This document shows positions 8,128 through 16,131 of a stretch of DNA of 64,000 nucleotides, piece after piece. The notes below the pieces were generated by a model. It made no database searches. It was not told the DNA's origin and saw only the letters and a program-made list of their open reading frames with translations. Source of the DNA: Pseudothioclava nitratireducens (GTDB lineage Bacteria > Pseudomonadota > Alphaproteobacteria > Rhodobacterales > Rhodobacteraceae). The stretch spans positions 1 to 64,000 of the forward strand of contig NZ_JARGDK010000001.1 of the NCBI RefSeq assembly GCF_029210495.1. Reading direction: 5' to 3'. Every line of letters begins with the position of its first letter. Positions within the stretch are counted from its first letter, which is position 1. A program made the position numbers and the translations under genes.

Positions 8128-9696
8128 ATGTTTCGGCTGGTCACGGTTTTCATGCTCGCCCTCTGGCTCGCCCCGCTGCCCGCGCGGTCAGAGTTCCCCG
8201 AAGCGGCATTCGACGCTCAGCGCGACGCCGTGCGCGCCGCCGAAGACGCCGAAGATTTCGCACAACTCGAAGCCATCTTTTCAGAGGCGCACAAAGCCGC
8301 TCTGGCAGAGCATGACTTCCGGCAGCTCCGCTCGACCTATGCGACGTTCTATGTGAGCGTGAATGCGGAGCGCCGCGCCCTTGCCGAGCGCTGGCTGGCG
8401 GCCTATCCGGACTCGCCCTATGCCGCGACGGCGCTTGGCTGGCAGCTTTGGAAACTCGCCTGGGAGTATCGTGGCGACGGCTATGGCCGCTATATTTCCG
8501 CCGAGTCTTGGGACCATTTTCACCGCACCACCGAGCGCACGCAGGCGATTGCCGGAGCCGCCTTCGCGCGTACAAAGGACTTCCTGCCGCTCACGGACCT
8601 GATGCTGCAATTGCGCCGGGTCCACGCGAACGACCTGCCCGTTGCCCCGCTGGTGGCCAGCGCACTCAAGATCGCGCCCGGACGTCATGTGCTTTTGCTT
8701 GGGCTCTCGGCGCTGCATCCGAACTGGGGCGGCAGCCTCGCAGAAATCAGCGCTCTTTGCGCCGGGCAGGCGCCGAGCATTCCCGACTACAGCGAAGAGC
8801 TTTGCTTCATCGACGCGACCTTCCATCTGGGACTGAGCGGGATCTGGCGCGAAACCGCGCTTTCGCGGCTGGAACAGCATGACGAGCCTTTCCTCGATTA
8901 CGCCCGTCTCGACGCCTATGTGAACGAATGGCGCGACCGGCCCGAAGCCGCGCAAGAAGCGATGCGCATCGCCCGCGATCAGGTTGGCGGCGTGATCTCT
9001 CCGAGCGGGTTTGAGGACCGGATCAACCGGATCGGCACGATGTTTCACAAGCCCGCATTTTACCAGGAGATGCGTGAGGCCCTGATCGCGCGCGCCGAGG
9101 CCCGGCGCCAATACAGCCCGCAGGATGGCGATCTGCTCTATTGGCTGGCGGAAACGACCATCTACAAACTCAACGAAGAGGTGCCGGGCGCCGATCCGAA
9201 GGTGGCCTTCGCGCTCTGGCAGGAGATGATGCCTCTTCGACGCTATCAGGGCGCGTTCTGGCGGCTCGGAACCACTGTTGACGAAAAACTGAACGGCGCA
9301 TGGGACCTGAACCGGCGCGCACCTTTCTTCGAAAACGCAATCGCCTACAGCAACCACGCGCCCAACTACGTGATCGAGTATCTCATGTATCTGGATATGG
9401 TGCATGAAATCGCGGTGAACCCCATCATGCGCCCCCCGCCGGGCTTCGACAAGACCACGATGGCAGAGGCCAGCTCTTGCCTGATGGTGCGGGTGATCCG
9501 GATTTATGACGCGGTATGCGCGATGGACCCGAACTCGGATGGGTGCCACTATACGGGGCAGGCCGAACTCGCACGCGACAATGCGCGGGCGCTGCTGACG
9601 GGCGAAGCCTGCCCGCAGGAACGCGAGGCCCCGGTGCAAGAGCTTGCCTTCGCCCCGCGCGAAGTTTCGATCATCGTCTCGCCCGCCGCCGAATGA
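8128..9696 (+). CDS. Exported protein of unknown function
   Basis: I do not recognise this 522-residue protein. The ATG at 8128 is preceded by a TTGGAGAGA ribosome-binding sequence and begins a clear signal peptide (FRLVTVFMLALWLAPLPARS). The mature part is helical, with repeated Ala/Leu/Glu/Trp patterns such as RALAERWLAAYPDSPYAATALGWQ that resemble TPR-like solenoids, and scattered Cys residues that could form disulfides. It sits 88 bases after kdsA in the same direction and convergent with the HI0933-type gene. A periplasmic scaffold or protein-processing role is possible but not shown. Confidence 0.75.
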   Translation: MFRLVTVFMLALWLAPLPARSEFPEAAFDAQRDAVRAAEDAEDFAQLEAIFSEAHKAALAEHDFRQLRSTYATFYVSVNAERRALAERWLAAYPDSPYAATALGWQLWKLAWEYRGDGYGRYISAESWDHFHRTTERTQAIAGAAFARTKDFLPLTDLMLQLRRVHANDLPVAPLVASALKIAPGRHVLLLGLSALHPNWGGSLAEISALCAGQAPSIPDYSEELCFIDATFHLGLSGIWRETALSRLEQHDEPFLDYARLDAYVNEWRDRPEAAQEAMRIARDQVGGVISPSGFEDRINRIGTMFHKPAFYQEMREALIARAEARRQYSPQDGDLLYWLAETTIYKLNEEVPGADPKVAFALWQEMMPLRRYQGAFWRLGTTVDEKLNGAWDLNRRAPFFENAIAYSNHAPNYVIEYLMYLDMVHEIAVNPIMRPPPGFDKTTMAEASSCLMVRVIRIYDAVCAMDPNSDGCHYTGQAELARDNARALLTGEACPQEREAPVQELAFAPREVSIIVSPAAE

Positions 9697-9712
9697 GCGC
9701 AGGGCGGGCGGG

Positions 9713-10903
9713 TCAGGCCACCTGCCCCGCGGTCCAGCCTGACGACCACGCCCACTGAAAGTTGTAGCCGCCGAGCCAGCCTGTCACGTCCACGACCTCG
9801 CCGATGATGTAAAGACCGGGCACCGACCGCGCCTCCATCGTGCGCGCGTCGATATCCTCGGTAGAGACCCCGCCCAGCGTGACCTCGGCGGTGCGGTAAC
9901 CCTCCGATCCGACCGGTCGCACCTGCCATGCGTGGATTTGCGCGCCAAGCACCGCCAGCGCCTTGTTGCCGTGATCGGCCAGCCGCCCCGACAGCCCCGC
10001 CTCGCCCACCAGAAACGCCGCAAGCTTGTCGGGCATCAGCCGCGCCAGAGCGTTGTGGATGGCGATCTTGCCGCCCTCCTGCCGCATCTGCGCAAGCTCG
10101 GCCGCGATGTCGCGCCCCGGCGCCAGATCGACACGCAGCGTATCGCCCTCGCGCCAATAGCTGGAGATTTGCAGGATGGCAGGACCGGAGAGACCGCGAT
10201 GGGTGAACAGCAGCGCCTCGTCGAAGCTCGTTTTGCCATGGCTCACCCGCGCGGCCATCGCGATGCCGGACAGGTTTGTCGTCTTGGCAAGATCCTGTTC
10301 GGCGAAGGTGAGCGGCACCAGCGCGGGGCGCGTTTCGGTCACGCGCAGGCCAAAGCTCTCGGCGATACGATAGCCGATACCGCTCGCCCCCATCTTGGGG
10401 ATCGACTTGCCCCCGGTCGCCACGATCACCGATTCCGCGCCGATCGGCCCCTCGGAGGTCTCAACGACGAAACCGTCGCCCTCACGCCGCACGGCCTCGA
10501 CGCTGACCCCAAGACGCAGCGCGCCCCCGCCCGCGCGCAGGTCGTCGCACAGCATGTCGATGATCTGCACGGCCTTCCCGTCACAGAAGAGTTGACCGAG
10601 ATGCTTTTCGTGCCACGCGATCCCCGCGCGATCCACGCGCGCGATGAAATCGGCGGGCGTAAAGCGCGACAGGGCCGAGAGTGCAAAGCGCGGATTGGCC
10701 GAGAGGAACCGCGCCGAGGCGTTCTGCCGGGTCAGGTCGCGATTCGTGAAATTGCACCGCCCGCCGCCCGAAATGCGGATTTTCTCGCCCGGCGCGCGCG
10801 CGTGATCGAGCACCAGAACGCGACGGCCGCGCCGCGCGGCCTCGGCGCCGGCGAACAAGCCTGCCGCACCGGCCCCTAGAATGACGATATCGGTTTTTTC
10901 CAT
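9713..10903 (-). CDS. HI0933/YhiN-type FAD-dependent oxidoreductase
   Basis: A 396-residue flavoprotein of the BaiN/HI0933 family. It shows the N-terminal dinucleotide-binding motif VILGAGAAGLFAGAEAA, the family hallmark ISGGGRCNFTN near residue 48, the VIVATGG motif in the middle, and a C-terminal FAD-contact segment GLYIIGEVVDVTGWLGGYN. The substrate in this organism is unknown; related gut enzymes act in bile-acid metabolism, but that should not be transferred here. The open frame continues upstream across the tRNA-Gln gene, so the ATG at 10903 is the credible start. Confidence 0.9.
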   Translation of the reverse strand: MEKTDIVILGAGAAGLFAGAEAARRGRRVLVLDHARAPGEKIRISGGGRCNFTNRDLTRQNASARFLSANPRFALSALSRFTPADFIARVDRAGIAWHEKHLGQLFCDGKAVQIIDMLCDDLRAGGGALRLGVSVEAVRREGDGFVVETSEGPIGAESVIVATGGKSIPKMGASGIGYRIAESFGLRVTETRPALVPLTFAEQDLAKTTNLSGIAMAARVSHGKTSFDEALLFTHRGLSGPAILQISSYWREGDTLRVDLAPGRDIAAELAQMRQEGGKIAIHNALARLMPDKLAAFLVGEAGLSGRLADHGNKALAVLGAQIHAWQVRPVGSEGYRTAEVTLGGVSTEDIDARTMEARSVPGLYIIGEVVDVTGWLGGYNFQWAWSSGWTAGQVA

Positions 10904-11001
10904 GCGTTCCGCCTTAGCCGCCGCCCGTGACGCCCGCAATCGAATTTGCACGATTTTCCTCTTGCAGCGCCCCGCCGCCTTAGCTAAACACCGCCCCACG
11001 T

Positions 11002-11076
11002 TGGGGCGTAGCCAAGTGGTAAGGCACCGGTTTTTGGTACCGCGCACCGTAGGTTCGAATCCTACCGCCCCAGCCA
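11002..11076 (+). tRNA. tRNA-Gln (anticodon TTG)
   Basis: A 72-base tRNA body (11002-11073) plus encoded CCA. Acceptor arms TGGGGCG and CGCCCCA pair, the T arm is GTAGG-TTCGAAT-CCTAC, and the anticodon loop TTTTGGT reads TTG. The first base pair of the anticodon stem (27:43) appears as C:C, a mismatch, with the other four pairs intact. Confidence 0.93.
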
Positions 11077-11175
11077 CTTTCCTCTGGAAATCCAAGACCA
11101 AAGGCCGCTTGAACAGCGTTTCTCGTGTCATGGTCTTCGACCTGTCTTTTCACGGGACGGTCCGAAAGGACGCAC

Positions 11176-11196
11176 GCCCCGGCAGTGAACCGGGGC
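11176..11196 (-). terminator. GC hairpin downstream of the anti-sigma gene
   Basis: Arms GCCCCGG (11176-11182) and CCGGGGC (11190-11196) lie after the anti-sigma stop codon. There is no clear T run, so termination is uncertain. Confidence 0.35.
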
Positions 11197-11215
11197 GCGC
11201 AGGATTTCGTCACTT

Positions 11216-11905
11216 TCAGATTTTCTGAACCGCGGCGACCGCGAGCACGTCGCCCGTCGCCGAACCGGTCGGCGAGCCGCCCGGTGGTTCGTCGGAAATT
11301 GCGAGCGTGCCCGTCGCCACCAGCCCGGCATAATCGCCCGGCACAAGGATGCGGGCCTCTGCCTCATCGGGCAACACGCCCAGCGACACGGCGGTCGGCG
11401 AGCCTTCTGGGAACAGCCACAGCTCGAGCGAGCGGCCCGGCCTTGCAGCCCCGGCACTGCGGGAAATGAGCAGGGTGCTGTCCTCGGGCACATAGGCGGC
11501 GGTCATCACGATACCGTCGCTCTCGGCGACCAGCTCTGCAAGGTAGCTCGGCGGGCGTTCACCCGGCCCCGTCAACAGACCAAAGGCCATGAACACGGTC
11601 AGCAGCAGGAGCACGGCAAAACCCGCGCCAAAACCAAAGAGCCAGCGCGGCAGCGCCTTGCGGTCCCCGCCCTCGGGCGCGATCCGCTTCAGAAGCGCAG
11701 CCCGCAGCGCCGCAGGCGGCGCGACTTCGGGCAGGTCCACAGCAAGGTCCGCCAACCGGATTTCCCAGTCATGGACCAGTCGGCGCAATGTCAGATCCTG
11801 CGACAAGCGCCGCTCGAACGCCGCACGCGCCTCCGGATCGAGAAGATGCAGGACATACTCGCCCGCGAGCAGGTCGTCCTCCTGTCTGCCATCGGACTCG
11901 GTCAT
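11216..11905 (-). CDS. Anti-sigma factor, RskA type
   Basis: A 229-residue membrane-anchored protein likely to hold the adjacent ECF sigma factor inactive. The N-terminal cytoplasmic part (DDLLAGEYVLHLLDPEARAAFE) is the usual anti-sigma zinc-finger-like region, but without the HxxxCxxC zinc motif. A single membrane helix lies around residues 88-112 (FGFGAGFAVLLLLTVFMAFG). The periplasmic part matches the RskA C-terminal domain (SLELWLFPEG, SLGVLPDE). The ATG at 11905 overlaps the sigma stop codon (ATGA), the normal arrangement for such pairs. The signal that it senses is unknown. Confidence 0.85.
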   Translation of the reverse strand: MTESDGRQEDDLLAGEYVLHLLDPEARAAFERRLSQDLTLRRLVHDWEIRLADLAVDLPEVAPPAALRAALLKRIAPEGGDRKALPRWLFGFGAGFAVLLLLTVFMAFGLLTGPGERPPSYLAELVAESDGIVMTAAYVPEDSTLLISRSAGAARPGRSLELWLFPEGSPTAVSLGVLPDEAEARILVPGDYAGLVATGTLAISDEPPGGSPTGSATGDVLAVAAVQKI

Positions 11906-12444
11906 CGCGTCAGGCACTCCTTGAGCTTCATCAGGCTGCGCCGCAGCCAGGTTCGCATCGTGTTGAGCGGCACCGCATGGCGCGCGGCCAGCTCGGCATA
12001 GGTCTCGCCGTCGAGATAGGCGCGCCGCACCGCATCCGCGCGCGGGGCCTCCAGCTCATCGAGGCATTGGTCGATCCGCGCGGTCTCGGAGCGCGCGATT
12101 ACCTGCGCCTCGGGATCGGGCCGGCTATCGGCGACCACCTCTGCGGCATCAAGCGCCTGAACCGGCACCTTGCGGCGGCGCAAACGATCCACGCAAAGAT
12201 TGCGCGCGACCGTCACCAGCCACGAGATCGGGCTATGCCCGGTCACCGCGTAGCTGTCAGCCTTGTGCCACACCCTCAGATATACCTCCTGCAAGGCGTC
12301 CTCTGCCTCGGCGCGGTTTCCCAGCACCCGCAGGCAAACGCCAAAAATCTTGGCGCTCGTCGCATCATAGAGCGCGGCGAATGCCCCTCTGTCGCGCAAA
12401 GCGATCCGCGCGATCATGGTCTCGATATCTGCCGGTGTGGTCAT
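11902..12444 (-). CDS. ECF RNA polymerase sigma factor, SigK/RpoE-like
   Basis: A 180-residue group IV sigma factor with region 2 (AFAALYDATSAKIFGVCLRV and the DALQEVYLRVW motif) and region 4 (YLDGETYAELAARHAVPLNTMRTWLRRSLMKL). It directs RNA polymerase to a small stress regulon when released by the anti-sigma factor encoded just downstream. The frame begins at 12495, but the ATG at 12444 gives the family-like N-terminus. The RskA-type partner places it with the SigK-like ECF groups. No target promoter was identified in the window. Confidence 0.9.
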   Translation of the reverse strand: MTTPADIETMIARIALRDRGAFAALYDATSAKIFGVCLRVLGNRAEAEDALQEVYLRVWHKADSYAVTGHSPISWLVTVARNLCVDRLRRRKVPVQALDAAEVVADSRPDPEAQVIARSETARIDQCLDELEAPRADAVRRAYLDGETYAELAARHAVPLNTMRTWLRRSLMKLKECLTR

Positions 12445-12574
12445 CGTGTGAAGCGTCCTCCATTGACGCCAGCCTCTAGATCGCCGTGCAGACATGACAA
12501 AGGCAAAGTGAAGCGCCTATCGTCATGCCCAAGACACGCAAAAACCCGCAAAAGAGTTTCACAGGTCGCAAGAC

Positions 12575-13102
12575 TCAGATCGCGCGCACCAGCTTCGGCG
12601 TCACGGCGATTGCGTCGATCCAGTCGTAAAGCGCGGCGCGCGTCGGCGCAAGCCGGACGCCAAGCCCGTCGGAAAAAGCGTCGAAAGCCGCTTCATTGAG
12701 ACCGTTCAGCCCCACGAGAACCGGGATGTCCGCCGCCAGCGCTTCGGCAATGACTTCACGAAAGCCACGGCCCTCGGCTTCGTGTTTGCCGAATTTATTG
12801 ACGATCAGCAGATCGGCCCCTTGCACAAGACGCTGCTGCGTCTGGCGCACGGCGGTCTCAAGCACATGCGGGTTGAGCCGGCACCCCCGCGAGGCCCGGC
12901 CGAGCGACTGCGAGATGCGCAGCACCGGCCCGGCGGGCAGCACCATCACATCCATATCGCAGTGATGCGTTCCCTCGAGCGGCGTGTTGGTCTGGACAGT
13001 GCCACACAAGCGCAACCCGCGCGCCATGGCCCGGTCCGCCAGATCGGCCAGAAGCCGGTTCGTGGCACCGGGTTCGGGGGCGTGGACGGCGGCAAGTTTC
13101 AT
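12575..13102 (-). CDS. DUF2478 family protein
   Basis: A 175-residue protein of the DUF2478 family. It has the family N-terminus (LAAVHAPEPGATNRLLADLA), the DMDVMVLPAGPVLRISQSLG segment and the LLIVNKFGKHEAEGRGF segment, which resembles a nucleoside-triphosphatase-like core. Family members often sit beside molybdate transport or molybdoenzyme genes. Here it follows the nap operon, whose product NapA is a molybdoenzyme, so a molybdenum-cofactor link is plausible but only inferred. It lies beyond a terminator-like hairpin after napC. Confidence 0.8.
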   Translation of the reverse strand: MKLAAVHAPEPGATNRLLADLADRAMARGLRLCGTVQTNTPLEGTHHCDMDVMVLPAGPVLRISQSLGRASRGCRLNPHVLETAVRQTQQRLVQGADLLIVNKFGKHEAEGRGFREVIAEALAADIPVLVGLNGLNEAAFDAFSDGLGVRLAPTRAALYDWIDAIAVTPKLVRAI

Positions 13103-13117
13103 CGGGAATTCCCTTGA

Positions 13118-13146
13118 AAAATGGGCGCGAGGGTATCCCCGCGCCC
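13118..13146 (-). terminator. Terminator after napC
   Basis: On the minus strand, arms GGGCGCG and CGCGCCC (13123-13129 and 13140-13146) form a strong hairpin with a second inner pairing. It is followed by a run of five T residues, as expected for rho-independent termination of the nap operon. Confidence 0.75.
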
Positions 13147-13158
13147 GGTTCGTTTCGC

Positions 13159-13869
13159 TCAGTTGGCCGCGGGACCGTCGAGATAGCGGCTCACCGCGAC
13201 CGCGTCGCCCTTGGGCTTGGGCGGTTCGATGTCACCGTCTTCGATCAGCTGATCGACGACTTCCTTGTAGCGCTCCAGATAGCCCGCCGGCAGGTCATGG
13301 GCGATACCCTGATGGCAGTCGATACAGGTCTTGCCCTCGTCGATCGCCTGCTGGTGGTTCGCCGCCGCGCGGTTCTCCTGCATGGTGAAATCCATGAACT
13401 CGAAATTGTGGCAGTTGCGGCATTCCTGACTGTCAGTCTTTTTCATGCGCTCCCATTCATGCGCGGCCAGCTCGATACGCATGTCCTCGAACTTCTCGGG
13501 GGTCCAGATCGACTTGGTCACGAAGTGGCCGTAGAGCTCTTTGGAGGCCTTGATCTTGCGCACGATCTTAGGGCCCCAATCCTTCGGCACATGGCAATCC
13601 GGGCAGGTCGCGCGCACGCCCGAGCCGTTGTTCTGGTGCACCGAGCCCTGATACTCGGCATAGACATTCTCTTCCATCTCGTGACAGGAGATGCAGAATT
13701 TCTCGTTATTGGTCATCTCGAGCGCGGTATGGAAGCCGCCCCAGAAGACGATCCCGGCGACGAAGCCGACGATCAGCAGAAAGCCCAGCGAGAAGACGCC
13801 CGAGGGCGAGGAAACGAAGCGCCAGATCCGGCGCAGCAGGCCAGGGCGGGGGGTGTTTGTGTCAGACAT
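13159..13869 (-). CDS. napC: NapC tetraheme quinol dehydrogenase
   Basis: Membrane-anchored tetraheme cytochrome that takes electrons from quinol and passes them to NapB-NapA. The 236-residue product has an N-terminal membrane anchor ([20 protein letters not shown]) followed by four heme motifs: CISCH, CPDCH, CRNCH and CIDCH. It is the last gene of napFDAGHBC and is followed by a terminator. Having both NapC and NapGH gives two possible electron routes from the quinone pool. Its N-terminal half closely resembles that of the fused cytochrome at 27519-29336. Confidence 0.95.
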   Translation of the reverse strand: MSDTNTPRPGLLRRIWRFVSSPSGVFSLGFLLIVGFVAGIVFWGGFHTALEMTNNEKFCISCHEMEENVYAEYQGSVHQNNGSGVRATCPDCHVPKDWGPKIVRKIKASKELYGHFVTKSIWTPEKFEDMRIELAAHEWERMKKTDSQECRNCHNFEFMDFTMQENRAAANHQQAIDEGKTCIDCHQGIAHDLPAGYLERYKEVVDQLIEDGDIEPPKPKGDAVAVSRYLDGPAAN

Positions 13870-13893
13870 CGGTTCGATCCTTCATCGCGTCAC

Positions 13894-14331
13894 TTACTGG
13901 CCAAACGGCTTGAAGGTGTTTTCGACCAGCTCGGGCGCGTTGACTTGCGGCACGTGGCATTGATTGCAGAACCAGCGCCGGGCCGAGACGGTCTCGCTTT
14001 GCAGCCCATCGCGGTCGACATAGTGCGTCATCGAGAGTGTGGGCGCCCCGCGCCCGGCCGAGTTCGACCATTCATGACACGCAAGGCACTCATTGGCCTT
14101 CACGTCGATCTGGTATTTCTCGATCGTGTGCGGGATCAGCGGCGGCTGCTGACGATAGGCGCGCTCGAAGCGCTGCTCTTCCTGATGGAAGACAGGCTCG
14201 ACCGGCACCGCATCGGTGACATCGGCCCCGCGCAGCGACTGCACGGAACCGGCCGATTGCGCAAGCGCAGCACCGGCGGCGAAAGCAAAGGCCGTGGCGG
14301 CCAGAACACTGAGAAGAGCGGGCTGTTTCAT
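13894..14331 (-). CDS. napB: Periplasmic nitrate reductase electron-transfer subunit NapB
   Basis: Small periplasmic diheme cytochrome c that delivers electrons to NapA. The 145-residue product starts with a signal peptide (ending near GAALAQS), then has two heme motifs, CLACH and CNQCH, and the conserved PPLIPHTIEKYQI segment. The ATG at 14331 was chosen because it begins the signal peptide; the frame itself extends further into napH. Located between napH and napC. Confidence 0.95.
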   Translation of the reverse strand: MKQPALLSVLAATAFAFAAGAALAQSAGSVQSLRGADVTDAVPVEPVFHQEEQRFERAYRQQPPLIPHTIEKYQIDVKANECLACHEWSNSAGRGAPTLSMTHYVDRDGLQSETVSARRWFCNQCHVPQVNAPELVENTFKPFGQ

Positions 14332-14351
14332 GGCGTGGTCTCCGTATGAAC

Positions 14352-15272
14352 TCAGGCGGCGCGCGCGTCGCGGGCCGGGGATTGGGTGGCGGCATCGTCC
14401 CGGCCCGGCGCGGGGCTCTGGTCGAAACGATGGGTGAAGCGGAACACATCGACGGAACAGACATCGATGCAGCGCCCGCAATTGGTGCAGTCGGGCGACA
14501 GAATGAGCGGGGTCTCATCGCCCTTGCCGCGCAGCGCGGGCGTGATGACATGCATTTCGGGGCAGACGGCAAAGCAATCCATGCAGTCGTCGCAGGCGGC
14601 GCGGTTGCGTGCGCTTACGCGTAGGATCGACTTGGTGCCGAGCAGGTCGTAGAAAGCGCCCACAGGGCACAGATGCCCGCACCAGCCGCGCCGCGACACG
14701 AACAGGTCGAACAGGAAGACGGCGATCACGAAGCTCCAGGCAAAGCCGATCCCGAAGATGAGACCGCGATGCAGCATGGTGATCGGATTGACGAACTCCC
14801 ACGCGATCGTGCCGGTCAGCGCCGAGACGATCAGCACCATGCCCAGCACCCAGTAGCGGGTGTTCTTCTTCGGCTGCCAGCCTTTTTGCAGGCCAAGCTT
14901 TTCATGCAGCCAATGCGCGCCATCGGTCACCGGGTTGATCGGGCAGACCCAAGAGCAATAGACCCGCCCGCCGATCAGTGCATAGGCAACACCGACGATC
15001 AGCGCGCCGATGATGGCGGTCATCTCGGGCCAGTGCCGGGCCACGATTCCCTGCAACAGGACCAGCGGGTCGGTCAGCGGCAGCACGTCGAGCGTCAGCG
15101 ACCCGGCCAGATTGCCCTTTACAATCCACAGGCCGAACCACGGCCCGATCAGAAACAGCAACAGGAAAATCGCCTGCGAAATCCGGCGCAGCAGCAGGTA
15201 TTTATGCGCGCCGATCCAGCCTTTCTTTTCGATGGCTTCCTGTCCGATCGGCAGTTTGGTCTTGGCGCTCAT
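14352..15272 (-). CDS. napH: Quinol dehydrogenase membrane component NapH
   Basis: Polytopic membrane iron-sulfur protein that works with NapG to oxidise quinol for nitrate reduction. The 306-residue product has four main membrane helices, the two CxxxCP motifs CSWVCPI and CGHLCPVG of the NapH/NosR family, and a C-terminal ferredoxin-like region with [12 protein letters not shown] and [12 protein letters not shown], expected to bind two 4Fe-4S clusters. Its stop is close to napB, and its start overlaps napG. Confidence 0.93.
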   Translation of the reverse strand: MSAKTKLPIGQEAIEKKGWIGAHKYLLLRRISQAIFLLLFLIGPWFGLWIVKGNLAGSLTLDVLPLTDPLVLLQGIVARHWPEMTAIIGALIVGVAYALIGGRVYCSWVCPINPVTDGAHWLHEKLGLQKGWQPKKNTRYWVLGMVLIVSALTGTIAWEFVNPITMLHRGLIFGIGFAWSFVIAVFLFDLFVSRRGWCGHLCPVGAFYDLLGTKSILRVSARNRAACDDCMDCFAVCPEMHVITPALRGKGDETPLILSPDCTNCGRCIDVCSVDVFRFTHRFDQSPAPGRDDAATQSPARDARAA

Positions 15273-16093
15273 TGGCCCGTCCCTCCGCTCGGCAATCTGA
15301 ATGTCGGCTCAAAGCCGCCCGGCGTTGCAAGGTTGTCCGTGCCCGGCCCCGGTAAGCGGTCGGGCAAGTCGATCAGCCCGTCCACCAGCGGCGCGCCGTT
15401 CTCGTCCATCTGTTCCCAGCCGAGCCGGTAATGCTCGCCCAGTTTGCCCCGTGCGAGCCGCACCGGCAGCACCTTGATCGCCGCTTCGGGCAGCACGCAG
15501 GATTTCTCGCATTTGCCGCAGCCGGTGCAGAACTCCGCATGGACCACCGGCATGAACATCGCGTGGTGGCCAGAGCGCTCGTTATGCTGACGTTCCAGCG
15601 TGATTGCCTCGTCGATGACGGGGCAGACGCGGTAACACACATCGCAGCGCAGCCCGAGCGCGTTAAGACAGTTTTCCTCGTCCACAAGGACGGCGATGCC
15701 CATTTTGGCCTCGTCGATCTCGGTCAGGCCGGGATCGAGTGCGCCGGTCGGGCAGGCTTTGACGCAAGGAATGTCGTCGCACATCTCGCAAGGGATGTCG
15801 CGCGCGGTGAAAAACGGTGTGCCGGTGGCCGCGCCATCCACGCCGAGTTCCGCAAGGACCAACGTGTCATAGGGGCAGTCACGTACGCACAGCCCGCAGC
15901 GGATGCAGGCCGCGAGGAAATCCTCCTCGGGCAAGGCACCCGGCGGGCGCAGGGCCTCGGCCGGCAGCGCACGCGCATCGCGGGCATAAACCGCCAGAAG
16001 CGAGCCCGCCACCGCGCACCCGGCAGCGGCGCGCGCAGCATCCATCAGGAAGCGGCGGCGATCGACGACCTTGGGTTTCTTGGTGGCGGACAT
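15269..16093 (-). CDS. napG: Ferredoxin-type protein NapG
   Basis: Periplasmic four-cluster ferredoxin that pairs with NapH. The 274-residue product has a twin-arginine export signal ([19 protein letters not shown]) and cysteine clusters [35 protein letters not shown] and [11 protein letters not shown]. Overlaps the napH start by four bases and follows napA. The napG-napH order between napA and napB is the same as in the enteric napFDAGHBC operon. Confidence 0.93.
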   Translation of the reverse strand: MSATKKPKVVDRRRFLMDAARAAAGCAVAGSLLAVYARDARALPAEALRPPGALPEEDFLAACIRCGLCVRDCPYDTLVLAELGVDGAATGTPFFTARDIPCEMCDDIPCVKACPTGALDPGLTEIDEAKMGIAVLVDEENCLNALGLRCDVCYRVCPVIDEAITLERQHNERSGHHAMFMPVVHAEFCTGCGKCEKSCVLPEAAIKVLPVRLARGKLGEHYRLGWEQMDENGAPLVDGLIDLPDRLPGPGTDNLATPGGFEPTFRLPSGGTGQ

Positions 16094-16131
16094 CTTCTGC
16101 TCCTGGGTCTTTCAGGGATCGGGAGGGGCCG

